From Biscogniauxia marginata (lineage: Eukaryota > Ascomycota > Sordariomycetes > Xylariales > Xylariaceae): a DNA stretch of 64,000 nucleotides. A program made the translations under genes and the position numbers. Location of the stretch: the NCBI GenBank assembly GCA_022695795.1, contig MU404076.1, positions 248,001 to 312,000 of the forward strand. Direction: 5' to 3'. Below, one piece after another: positions 1 through 10,866 of this stretch; the stretch's first letter is position 1, and the number at the start of each line of letters is the position of its first letter. The notes beneath the pieces are model-generated. The model was not told where the DNA came from, did no database searches, and saw only the letters and a program-made list of their open reading frames with translations.

Positions 1-1264
1 GCAATGAAGGCAAGGTTGAGCTTGGGGTTTCCGGCCACTAGCGACTTTGGTGTCAGGAACTTTCGGCACCCAAGCTTGTCAGCATCGACCAGGATTTCCT
101 CGGCTCGTTCTAGCAGATCATGGGTTTGCAGCGGAGCTCGGGTACATCCGTAGTCACGCCCAATCTGTGACAGCAAGACTGCGTAATTTTCTCCATCTTT
201 CACGTCACTGGAGAAATTGGCAACCCGGCGGTGCCATCCAGCCTTATCGAGATGATAGTTGAACCATCTTAGAAGGATCTGCTCGGGAGGGAGGCGCAGG
301 AACTGTTCGAGCGTCTCGTCTTCCTCGAGAAGTCGGTAAAGCTCGGGGTGCAGCTTGATATCAATCTTGCCCAAGAGACCTCTCCGAATGATCTGCCAGA
401 TCAGGCCCAAGATTAGATGTTCTCGAACTTCGATGATATCACCGCTACCAATGTTGACGACCGAACAACCAATACCCTTCGCGGATTCAATGACAATGTT
501 GTTGTTCTCGGTCATGTGGAAGGCATTCAACTTCTTGATCTTCTTGCCCGGGATGTTCAACACACGCTCATCGATCGTGTCTGGCACGCTGTCGTTGATG
601 AGCTTGGCAAGCACTAGACCATCCCTGCACTCGTCAAACATCTCGAAGGTATCGGTCGGGAAGGGCAGTCGGCTCCCTACATCCTCGTCACCGGCCAAGA
701 TAGCGTTGATATGGCGCGTGAACTCGGTTCGCTCATCTTCGTTGATGGTGTGGGTGATGTTGACATTGGAACCTTGGACGTGAATCTTACCGACGCTTCC
801 CTTGGAAGCATGCCCGCCTGTTCTCTGGGTCACAACACGCGCAGGGGAGCCGGGCGCGGCACCACCAGTGCTCATGCGTTGTTGGGCGGGAGACGGCTCG
901 CGGAGTTTCGCAATGAGCTGGACAACATATCAGTACAACAACAGCCGAGTCTGTGTAACTCTGTGCGACCTACCCCCACATAGTCTTCCAGTTCGACTCT
1001 TCGCGAGGAGTCGAGCTCGACCTCCTTCAGGGCTTGTCTGACTACATCGTACGGTTGTCGCTCGCTCTGCTGGGTGGCCTTGATGGCAGTAGCCTCGTCG
1101 AGGTAGCCCTTGTCGTCGACGTCGAGCTTGCGGAAGGCATCCGTCAGGGCGAAAATGTCGCCTTGCTGGAACTGAGGGTATTTCCTAGTTATGTTGGTCA
1201 ATTCCGGGAACAGGCGGTCAACGCAACGGCACCAGACTCACTTCTGCAGCCTAATGACATTCAT
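1..1264 (-). CDS. SAC6: Fimbrin/plastin, actin-bundling protein (3' end outside window)
   Basis: Fimbrin cross-links actin filaments in endocytic patches and cables. Exons on the minus strand are 1242-1264 (only eight codons, ending in a split Lys), 974-1184 and 917 down past base 1; introns are 56-57 nt. About 383 residues are visible. The N-terminus carries one EF-hand-like region (DVDDKGYLDEAT, degenerate at position 12). After a Gly/Ser/Pro-rich linker comes the first actin-binding domain with two calponin-homology modules, recognisable from INDSVPDTIDERVLN and NPKLNLAF. The window ends inside NPKLNLAFIA, at the end of that domain, so the second actin-binding domain is missing here. The start follows the conserved fimbrin opening MNV-RLQ. 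Family identity is very secure; the tiny first exon rests on splice-site logic. Confidence 0.93.
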
Positions 1265-2880
1265 AGCGGAAGGGTCGGCACGCCGTCGGAATCAATGATA
1301 TCTTCTCCTTGGGCAAACTGGCAGGTATGTTGATTTTTGTCGACTTGGCGTCTTGGTGGTTTCGTCTCGGGAGCGGCTCTGGCTGTATTTTCTAGTCGGG
1401 TCCGACGATGGGTGCCTGGGAAACAGCTGGTCTCGACGTGTCGGCGGGCTTAGGTAACGGTCGAGTCTCGAGTTTCCAAGAAGCTGATATCTGTGTGTGC
1501 CTACGTGTGCGTGTGCGTGTGCGTGTGTAGTGAGTGTATGTGTATGTGTATGTAGGTAGGTGGAATCAGAATGCGAAGAGCCTCGTCCAATTGAGTACAT
1601 AAAGTAGGTATTGACCAATGTGACTGGAGTTGGCGGGGGAGGGGAAAAAGCCGCTTGCCCCTTGGTTGGCTTTGGGCTCTGATGTAATGCTTCAGGTTTC
1701 CAGTTTCCAGTTTCCCAGCTGCTCATCAATCAGGCTCCCGTTCCTCGGGTCTTGGCGGTGGCGTCAGCAGTCACACCAGCCACAATTGCATACCTAATTG
1801 CGTAAGACCTGTGGCCCGACGCGCGTGCCTTATCTACCTAAGGATATTAGGCACACCATTTTGATGCTACTGTATGCCCTGTTGTCTGATTGTTTCAATA
1901 ACCGCCGATCGAAATGCGCCGTTAGCCTTAGCGTCCGTTGTGAACTGCCTTTCTATGTATGGACCTAATTTCTATTAATTTACGCCATTCATTATTCGCC
2001 GCCGAAGAAGCCAAGCCGACTAGCCTTTGCTGAAGCACCATACGGATATTTTTGTAGAAAGCGATACCGAATACGCGGGCAGCAAGGCACCTCCATACCT
2101 ACATGCTCAGGTTACATATACGTACATAAGTAGTCTCTGGCTACTGCAAGGTCCGCATGATAGGCACTCTCAAAATAACATAGCATAATGGATCGATCCA
2201 TGTAACCTATATTGACATCGCTAATGGAGTTTGTTGTTGTCGTACATGAACGCTTGCCTACTTCCAGCAATTACATATCAGTTAGTACTAATATACCGTC
2301 TAGTCAAAAGGACGATACGTATAGCATAAAAACAAGGCCATCTCGTATGTATTATTAGTACGATCACACCAGGATGAAATCGATTCTATTCATTACAATC
2401 TCGTCTCATAAATAACTATTATCATTAAAACTTCGAGAATTGCTATACACATCAGGATTCCGCATATAGGAATTGCCAAGGCATGCAATGATCAGTATTG
2501 GACTGACGCTGCCCCATCTACTCCTCGGCGATGCGGAAGAGAATATCTAATTGTCGTCAAGGTTGTTTGGTCTTCACGACTCCCGAAAGCACTCAGCCAC
2601 GGCGCGTATCACCACGACCCGTAATATCATGCACACGTCCGACTCTGTGAAATTCAAACACTGCACGTCATATTTCCACATCTCGCCATATTCTTTCTAT
2701 GTTTCTACGCCACACCGTAGAAACTGTCAACTTGGATTGTGAAGTTCTCAGTTGGCGATGTGAACTGGTTGAACGACGCGTACCCGTCCCCGGTGTAATT
2801 ATACCACGTCGTCCTGAGAAGTTTCTGTCAGCTTGGTCTTTTTCAAAACCCTCCCAAAGTCATTGTTGTCGGGAGCACAC
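1265..2880. other. Intergenic, fimbrin promoter side
   Basis: There is no convincing gene. The short open frames lack codon character and splice partners. The fimbrin-proximal part is moderately GC-rich and holds a TG-rich microsatellite. The distal part (about 1800-2500) is AT-rich. Confidence 0.6.
1492..1556. repeat. TG-rich microsatellite
   Basis: An imperfect (TG)n / (TGTGCG)n / (TGTA)n run lies about 230-290 bp upstream of the fimbrin start and is directly visible. Confidence 0.85.
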
Positions 2881-3318
2881 TCACTGAATCTCGGGGTCGG
2901 TGTGCTGCAAGCTCACTTCGATATGTGCTTGTCGGTTTCCGCCAGTTGTGGTGTTGCTTGGAAGAAGCCTTGCGGCAACCTCCAGGCTGTCGTCATCTGA
3001 ATCCAGTCGCTTGCAATCCGCGTATGGAGAACCCTCTCCCTGGCCGCTGCAGTAGGCTTTGAAGCCAGGCCTGGCTGGCCTTGCCGTCTCGTTGGCAGCG
3101 CCGGTAATGTTGAAGTCTACAGATTCAGAAAGTCAGCTCAAGAAATCCAGGCTAGATCTGAATACCTTCTAACCGTAGTAGCAGCCCGCTCTAGCACAGC
3201 CAGCGCTCCAGCCCGTCACAGCCCACTGGTAGTTAAGTTGAGCGGCCGCCATTTGAAGGAATACGGCAGAAGCCGAGCTTGTGCCCGCGAGGGCAGCTAG
3301 AACAGTGATGACGCGCAT
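2881..3318 (-). CDS. Small secreted protein, four cysteines
   Basis: A 126-residue secreted protein of unknown function. The exons are 3174-3318 and 2881-3116, with a 57-nt intron whose donor is GTTAGA. The first residues (MRVITVLAALAG, then a small-residue stretch ending near ASA or AAA) form a signal peptide. The mature part has four cysteines (residues 41, 46, 71, 83). It begins with a WSAGCARAGCYYDFN segment that recurs in small secreted proteins of plant-associated Sordariomycetes. Two NxT/NxS glycosylation-type sites follow. An ATG 18 codons upstream is in frame, but the signal peptide favours the inner Met. Without splicing the frame stops just after CYYG. Role in host interaction is possible but not shown. 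Confidence 0.75.
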
Positions 3319-4581
3319 TTTGGTAAGGTTTGAAGTTGGTGTCTTGAGGGATGAGAGAAAATGCAGCGTCATTCGGATGAGGGGGCATTCAAGGTAATAA
3401 GAAGGCTATGAATTCCTTTATTACCTAATAGGAGCATATCCCCAGTTCTTTAAATACTACTCCACGCGGCTACCTGACCTTCGTATTGAACGTGACATTC
3501 CTAGATTCTTTGAAGCCTTGTCGATTGTTACTTGAAAGGCCCCCGGTGGATCTTCACCAATGTTACGGTGTTGCATTTGCATGGGAGTGCAGCTCACATC
3601 CCTGCGGTTCCTGGAACTAAAGAGCCGTTATTGGCGGGACAGGAACGCCAAGCGCGTTAGTCCTGTCAAAAAATTGCCAAATTCGATCTTAAGCTTAACG
3701 AAAATCCTTCCAGTTGCCGGAATGTAGCGATGTAAAAAGGGGAAATAAAAGGGGGAGAATTATTCCCAACTAACCCCGCCGACTAGACCTCTTAGGTCGG
3801 CCACCTCGTAGTGCGGTTTCAACAATTAGCCACTTTCACATACTGTAGATTAGTAATACTCAATCCTTTATACCCATTTTCTTTAGCATTACTATCTAAG
3901 GTTAGGCTTTGGAGAGTTTTGATATCTGCTTTGTACTTAGTCTAGGCCCTTTATATTCTCGAAGATAAGTAATCTGTACCTATATAATTAGTTATTGGCC
4001 ACATTCTACGAGTGGTTTACGAGACATGCCAATCTCGCACCCCGGCCATTCAGCCTTATTATATGTAAGGTCACATACAGATGGTAGGCGGCTTGTGGTT
4101 CGTCTCTTATATACGAAATAGTCATGCCATATCGAATGCTGTCAATTTAAGCCTGAAGAAAAATACTACCGAACTTCCCGGGATACTAGCATAAACAATA
4201 GGTTAGTCCGACGTTTCAATTATTCGTATAAATCTTTAGCAAGGACGCTAATCCCGGCCAGAATACGGTGAGGCTATGTTCTAGTATTTCGTATGAACGA
4301 GTCCTATAAGCTAGTAGTACTGGTGATCAGAGTACATTGAAGATATAGTCGCGTGGCTTAATATGGGTAGTTGCAATAAACAAGTTTTCCAGACGTCGTC
4401 GCCTTATTCTGATACTCATGCGAGGTTGTAAAATACAGATTGTTTCATCAGTCTTCATCGAGTACCGATGCCCTTTCAGTCTTCTTGGACTTTTTGTCCT
4501 TCGTAACCTCTTCATGCACATCGGAAGGACCGGGAACCAGGCACTGCTAGATGAGTAGGTCGAGACCGGAGGATCGCCTCA
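3319..4581. other. AT-rich intergenic stretch
   Basis: Holds the promoter of the secreted protein near 3320-3480. From about 3700 to 4560 it is AT-rich with many stops in all frames and no gene. It could be a mutated (RIP-type) relic of a mobile element, but I recognise no terminal repeat or coding motif. Confidence 0.5.
3449..3456 (-). promoter_or_regulatory. TATA-like box upstream of the small secreted protein
   Basis: TATTTAAA on the minus strand, about 131 bp upstream of the start codon at 3318. Position and sequence fit a core promoter element; this is inferred only. Confidence 0.4.
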
Positions 4582-5169
4582 TCATGTCGACTTGCTGTGA
4601 ACGCATAGTGCAATGCCGCACAGAGATAAAGTCATTCCTATCCATGTATCTGATACCTGTTTAGTGAACGTCCATCTCCTTCCGCTCGATGCTGCTCAGA
4701 ACTTACCTCGGCTTATGACCTTCTTATCGACCCACCAGTCGCCGAGCACGGTGAATAAGAAGGCCAAGGTGTTGACGATCGGGACGGTTAAGCTTAATTC
4801 TATAAGTGAAAGTTCAGCTCTCTTGGATCTAAGTACGGGTGGATTAATACAGGTGGATTGGAGGAACATACCGGCTTGGCCGATCAGGAGGAAGAACCAA
4901 ACGCTCCCGGTCAGATTGATCAACAGCGGGACCGCATATCTCGGGTTCCGCAGCAAGTCAACCACGGCAAAGAAAGCTCCGTACAGTTTACTCTTCAGCC
5001 AGCTTGACTTCACATCTTCTCTAGCTAGGAGTGGATGGGCTGGTGGATTGTGATCTTTGGCCGCGCGGCGAATGAAGGGCGTCGTAAGCCCCCAAGCTAG
5101 TCCGACCAAGAGATATCCAGCTACATAGTTGATTGCAGGAGGTTTCGGTGTCGAATCAGATGATGACAT
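4582..5169 (-). CDS. TMEM234-like multi-pass membrane protein
   Basis: A 152-residue integral membrane protein of the TMEM234 / small EamA-like family; its transport substrate is unknown. Exons are 4872-5169, 4707-4799 and 4582-4649, with introns of 72 and 57 nt. Hydrophobic segments are near residues 14-30, 62-72, 78-98, 102-120 and the C-terminus. Diagnostic stretches are YLLVGLAWGLTTPFIRRA at the N-terminus and ELSLTVPIVNTLAFLFT, created exactly by splicing and matching the family's (D/E)LSL-VPxxNSLxFLFT. The last exon (TWIGMTLSLCGIALCV) forms the final helix and ends a few residues later. The fit of all three junctions to the family pattern makes the model reliable. Confidence 0.85.
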
Positions 5170-5404
5170 CTTGTATATAAAGTAGTGATATTTAGACGAG
5201 GACGCTTGCTGCGAAATGCGATGAAGACGATATTGAGTCTGAGTCTAATGGGTGTTGAAGCTAGGTAGGTGGGCGAGTTGGTTGCAGAGGCTGATGTGGC
5301 TTGGAGCATCCCGGTAGTGTGGCTTTCGCGCCAGGATTTCACGGCGTTTGAAGCTGATTAGGCAATCGATTTGCGTTCCAGGGGTCGGTTTCAATGCTCC
5401 AAAA

Positions 5405-5427
5405 CTACCTACCTACCTACCCACCTC
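5405..5427. repeat. (CTAC)n tetranucleotide run
   Basis: Four consecutive CTAC units followed by CCACC. It is one of many copies of the TACC/GGTA motif in the non-coding DNA of this window. Confidence 0.8.
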
Positions 5428-7400
5428 TAGAACATCTCAAGAGACTGTGATCAATTACAGTGACATCCATTTGTCACTAGGCAAGTATCATACGTAGTTT
5501 TCCTATGGGAGACAATTCCTCTGCCCAGTTTTTTCTCTCTCTCTTAACATAACACCCCCCCTTTCCTTGTCACTTGACATCTTGATAAGATTTCATCGTC
5601 CATGACATAACGTACTTGGTACATTTATTGACGGCTCACACCATCTAGTATATACTCGCTACTTATTCTCTTAACTACAAAATGCCGAATGTCGAGCTTT
5701 TATACCCTTCCAGCCTTGGACTTTAAGTGCATCACCACTTCGACTAAGCTTTTCCATCAGATCTTAGGGGGTTTCCCTCTCGGCCCTAACAGTCCACCGT
5801 TCTTGATCTTACCAGCAGCGTGGACTAGTGACTAAAGGATATCTTGGAAGATTATGCGTATGGTATCGCGCTTGCATCGGTCCCTCGATCAGTAAAATCG
5901 GGGATATTCTATGACGGGACATCCCTCTTTGTCATATTACCTAACATTTAGGTACCTAGCGGTTAGGTAGGTGGCTTGCATCCCGAGCTGCCGGTGGACG
6001 GGACGTGCGAGGCTTTCCCTGGCACTAGGTACTGACTAGAAGATGGCAAGGGAGAGGCTAGCTCCCTATCGCAATTAATATGCGATTCCGTACGTGGGAT
6101 CGGATTCTTGCAGATACCGATCCGCCTATATGGCAACGGCATCTTCCATCGGTGGTGAATCACGCGCTGACGACATGAGATAGGTCTATTTCATGTACCT
6201 GGTATAATGTAGATAGAAGATAGAATCTCGCCTGCCTAATGCCCCTAGACACAAGGTCTCATGACTATGTGCTTCAGATCCCTCGCGGGAAAGGGAGGCG
6301 GCCGCTCACGCCGTATGAAGACGGATATTTCTAACCTAGACCTCTTCACACCCCCTAGTCAGATGTACTCGACGCAACACCTATGAAAGCTGGTTTCCCT
6401 TCCATTGTGTAATCGTCATCTTGTACATTCATCGTCCGTGTCTATCATAATAAACCCTTCCACTTTCTCTCTTAGGCAATTTGCTGATTACAGGAGGGGA
6501 TGTATGACGATGCTCGTCTTCGTTCGGCATTGGGAAACCACAACGATAAAGCTGTCCGTTCGGTAGAATTAGATGACCTGTCACATCGTGCATAGTGAGA
6601 TTAGGTTCGCCCTCGCAGATGTCAGTCTATTTCTGGTGTAGAGCCGTCATATTTCTAAGGCTTGATATGCAAACTAACAGCGGTAACGCTCGAGTTAGCC
6701 TCATCTGTCAAGGCTGAATTCTGCTAGATCACATTCAGCGAATGCCAACCGGCGTCGATCTACCCCAGAAAGTTGATGGCTTCCTCATCAATTATCCATT
6801 CTTCCATTGCCAATTGCGCAATTCCCTATTGCACCGGAGTAGACCGTCCGGGCTGCCCCAAAGACCTTTGTCCCACTTTGTAGTTAAACAAGTAGGTACG
6901 TAAACGACTTTGGGAAGGTATTCCATCTAATAGGCGTTGAATACAAGCCCTTACACCGTGCTGGAGTAACCATATTCGTTACTAACTCCCCGTAGAGCCA
7001 AATATTTGTTACTGCACAGTTGCCCTTGAGATATCTGGTATGCACATACGCAAGGAGATACATGGTAATTGCCAGACCGCTTTTAGTGACGTTGATACGC
7101 TCTCAAGTGTAAAGGACGACACAACTTCGAAGCGTCATTGAAGTGTGTCAAAAGCAAAAAAAGGGGTCAATGCTGCGTTGACCTGTCCTGATTGTCGATT
7201 TGTGCCTTCTCCCTTTCATCTAGTACAGCCGTTTGCAAGTTAGTCTCACGAGTGATGATGGTATGACTCGGAATTGTGCATAGTCATTGGCGTCATTCAT
7301 CGAGAAGCTGCGTTTCATACCGCCTGTTGAGCGATCAGCTCTGCCACCAGACAGCAAACAGTGGGAAGCCTCGGCCGTGGACAATGGCGTCGACTTCGTC

Positions 7401-7406
7401 TATAAA
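7401..7406 (+). promoter_or_regulatory. TATA box of con-6
   Basis: A perfect TATAAA, 144 bp upstream of the con-6 ATG, in a spacer followed by a CT-rich leader. This is typical for a strongly induced gene. Confidence 0.6.
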
Positions 7407-7544
7407 GAGGTGTCATATTCCAGTCACTGACACAACTCTCCTCTCTAGCATCATCCCTCACCAGGAACACTCGCAACTCCAGCAGCTTTCTACATCATAA
7501 CAAACACGAACACCTATCAACACTCCAAACCCAACCTGTTCAAC

Positions 7545-7920
7545 ATGCCTACCGAAGCTCAGATCGCCGGCGGCCACAAGGCCAACCTGAACAACCCTAA
7601 CACCTCCCAGGAGTCGAAGGAGCACTCCAAGGCCGTTCTCGAGAACGAGTTCAACGGGGGCGATGGTTCGTGCAGTCTTTATCGTAATTGACTATTGACA
7701 GATACTAATATCGTGAAGTTGCCACTGCTGATGACAACGCCAACAAGAACCCTGGCAACGTCGCAGGTGGGCTCAAGGCGTAGGTCATTCCCTATTCAAG
7801 CCTCTGCCCAAATAATGATAGAGTAATGAAACTAATTACATTGGCCGCAGTACCATCAAAAACCCCAACGTTTCGGAGGAGGCCAAGGAGAGTGCGAAGG
7901 AGCGTCTCGACCAAATGTAA
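7545..7920 (+). CDS. con-6: Conidiation-specific protein 6 (Con-6 family)
   Basis: A small hydrophilic protein (83 residues) of the Con-6 family, made during conidiation and stress in filamentous fungi; its biochemical role is unknown. Exons are 7545-7665, 7719-7779 and 7851-7920, with introns of 53 and 71 nt. The first has the weak donor GTTCGT. Two family repeats are visible: residues 9-36 (GGHKANLNNPNTS...SKEHSK) and about 58-81 (GGLKATIKNPNVSEEAKESAK). The short linker is rich in Asp and Asn. Each repeat has the K-N-PN-S-E-K-S-K signature, so identity is secure. The promoter has a clean TATA box. Confidence 0.93.
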
Positions 7921-10866
7921 ACTCACTCAAGTTGTCAACAAGTTATGTGGAGGGCTTGATACATGGAGCAACCATAGGGCGCATGGACTGGTTGTACAAG
8001 AAGATGTAGCATAGCTAAAGTCTATCAAAATCCTTGATGCACACGTGAACTTGTGACTTAGAAACTGTGCAAATTCCAATGTCTTTATACCATCACTTTC
8101 CTCTCTACCCGTGTGGTTAATGCCAACCATCAATCACTTCGCCGTCCGTCATATCGATCTATTAGACATTTTGGCTTGAGGTTGGTATATTGAAAAATGG
8201 GATGCTTCGCGGTTGATGTAATTCGGCGCCGGGGCTTGGATGGATATATCTAGTCGTTACACTTGATGAACTTGAAAAATTTCACGTAAATCAATAATTA
8301 CGGGAAGTGATTAGGATACTTGACTAATATACATCAAGGCGCAAAACATCATCTACGATGTGAAATCTGGGGCAGTTAAGCTGAAAACTATATGCCCAAA
8401 TGTCGTGACAATTGCCAAAAGCCAGGCTACCACGTTCCGTTGTTCGATTCTCAGACGGGCACGCGGCGATGTGCAAATGTCGTAAAGTTACATTCGGGAT
8501 AGTCTCATCCACGGTTGGTCACGCTCTGGAAGATCGACGTTATTTCGATAGGATCAGTCGCCAAAACTTTAACCATAACAGCAGACGATTTCCCATTTCC
8601 CCGCGTTCTATTTATCTCTGAGAACATATGTATGGACCTAATTGGCTTTCTATCGGGGAATCGAAGATGTTGACTTGTTGATGCTCTCTTTCTAGAAGGT
8701 GTACCGCCCCACTTCATGACCCTCTGCACGATAGCTGGCACGAATATAGCCTGATGATTATCTTGTAGCATCGTTGATGATGATGTATGATCGACTCGCT
8801 ACGTAAGTGTTAATAGTCAAACTACGGGCAGCTTCCTATAAATCGTTCATCTAAAGGCTCTTCGATGGATGACTTTCTGGTGCGCCCGACAAATGTAAAC
8901 CTAGTGATCTATTAGTAGTATTATCCCAAGCAAGTTAAAGCTTCAGCCCGATCCCGTTGCCGTTAACCTATATATCTCCTAAGCCTTTGCGCCTTCGCTG
9001 CTGATATGGAAAACTGGGTATTTGCGTCTCATCTCGCGTCGTACACCGTTGCTTATGTCCTACCCACCAACGCGCTTGTCACCGCAACGAGGGAGGTTGA
9101 GAAGCGCGATAACTCCCGTGTAGGTACGCCCTGCTTATCTCCACTACTGAGCGAGCTTCGCCTCTAGCGAGCGGGCTCGTCATTTCAGACGAGGACGAAG
9201 GTAAATAGCGGGACCCGTCTGTAGATACAGCCGTTGTCTACCACAGCGAGGGTTTCGAAAAACGGAAGCATAGCCCTGGGGCCTTTTGTCGCGACGGAGG
9301 CTCGCGAGAGACCAGTCAACGCGTTGGTCATACCCACTCCTGGGGCGGTGGAGAAGCGAGTTCGGTCTCTACATATAGTGAACACACTTGCTGTACAGAA
9401 GACCGAAGAAATTGAGGGAGATGCATTAATCATGCGCAGCGAAGACGCCGTGGGGTAAAAGGGTCGATCAAATAATTTGAGCTAGGCTCACGACCTGATC
9501 CAGCGAGGTCTGTATTGTGGTATATACGAGTATTTCGTGGGCATTGCTGAGTGGGATATGAACCTGGTACGGCATCCATGCATGTCTGGCTGTCATTGGA
9601 TTGACTGGCAGCTGATTGGGCGCATCGGGTGGAGGCTAAAGATAGAAATAATGGAGAAATATGGGTGTCGAGTCTCACACGCTTTAGTGTGCATATGCTT
9701 TACACTATTAAACCAGGGTGGTGGATATTCACTTGCAACTTCGGCGAATTCGATCTCGGTAAATTTTCTTTTCGTTAGCTCGACCCCGTTTTCTGCCCAA
9801 GAATGAAATGTTGTCTCTACTGTAACCTTAGACGTGTAGCCTAAAAGTAAGTGCATACTTGGGGAGTATGTAAGCAGATTAATTACCCCAGCGACTGAGC
9901 TCCAAGCTCTGCCGCAGCCGACGTCATTGCATTTCTCGGCGCAGGTGCATTGCCTCGCAGCTTGCGCGTTTAGGCATCGACATTTGTCTCCGAAAACGGA
10001 ATTTATTACGAACTCTTGAAGATCCCTCTAGTGTACCTCGCAATGTACTGACACAAATCCAGTCGAGGATGCTTAGGATATCTTCAGAAATGCAGAGTAG
10101 TATTGGCCGATCTCGATATGGATTTATTCCGGAGACGGTTCTGTCTGATGAAATTACGATCAAGTTCCAGCCGGGAAAAATCGTACCAGGTCCAGCTTCA
10201 ACGAGACCGAATAAGATCCAAGGCAAGGTACCCGAGAGCCCTCACAAGCGAGGCCGACGCCCCTGATTGGTGGGGTCTCCACTAAACAAAGCCCCTGTCG
10301 GCACGGGATTACCCCGGTCTGCGGACTGGGGGTGGGTTGAGCCAACCAGAGTCTAGGGCTTTGGTTTTTTCGCCAACCTCATTATTTTCGTCACCAGCCA
10401 CTCGCTGCATCGCCAGCCGCCCGCGTCAATTGGCTGCTATCGGCCGCTCGACCTGCGAGTCATCCAATCCTCCAATCCCTTCTACTTCTGTTGCAACTCC
10501 CAGCTTCTGTAAGAGACGTCCAATCTTTTCTCTTCCTTGGCCTATCTCCCTACCTACCATTGAGTGCATACCTTTTCGGTGCCGTAATTCCCCTCGTTTT
10601 CTTCTTTGGATCTTCGCCCGCGCATCATCTACGCTCATCTACGAATTCCTGGAGCTCAATGTCACCGGGGCTGGTAGAAGGCCAAGCAGGACATTGAGCT
10701 GATGCTAATCGACTAATACCATACCGACGACTTTTATTTTTCGACCAAATTCTTTTTTTTCTTTTTTTCCCCTTTTTCTTTTTCTTTTTCCGGCCCAATT
10801 GGGAGACAATACCTAATCGTCCGTTTCTCATGAGAATCGCTGAATACACGACTAGTAAGACGTATA
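7921..10866. other. Long intergenic region upstream of the C2-domain gene
   Basis: No established gene. A patch at 9006-9458 has two short frames that each carry an NALV...VEKR motif (see findings) but no complete gene model. The end (10735-10795) is a T-rich tract typical of a fungal core promoter or leader, leading into the ATG at 10867. Confidence 0.55.

Larger units (their letters stand above)
5170..7544. other. Intergenic spacer before con-6
   Basis: I see no gene. It contains a (CTAC)n run at 5405-5427, several isolated TAGGTA/TACCTA motifs, and the con-6 promoter (about 7000-7544) with one AGGGG stress-type pentamer near 7162 and a TATA box at 7401. Confidence 0.6.

Noticed and set aside
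1292..1729. 145-codon minus-strand frame in the fimbrin promoter
   Set aside because: Its composition comes from the TG microsatellite (His-Thr repeats); no family features and it overlaps the promoter.
9924..10226. 100-codon minus-strand frame
   Set aside because: Open frames exist on both strands over the same interval; no recognisable domain.
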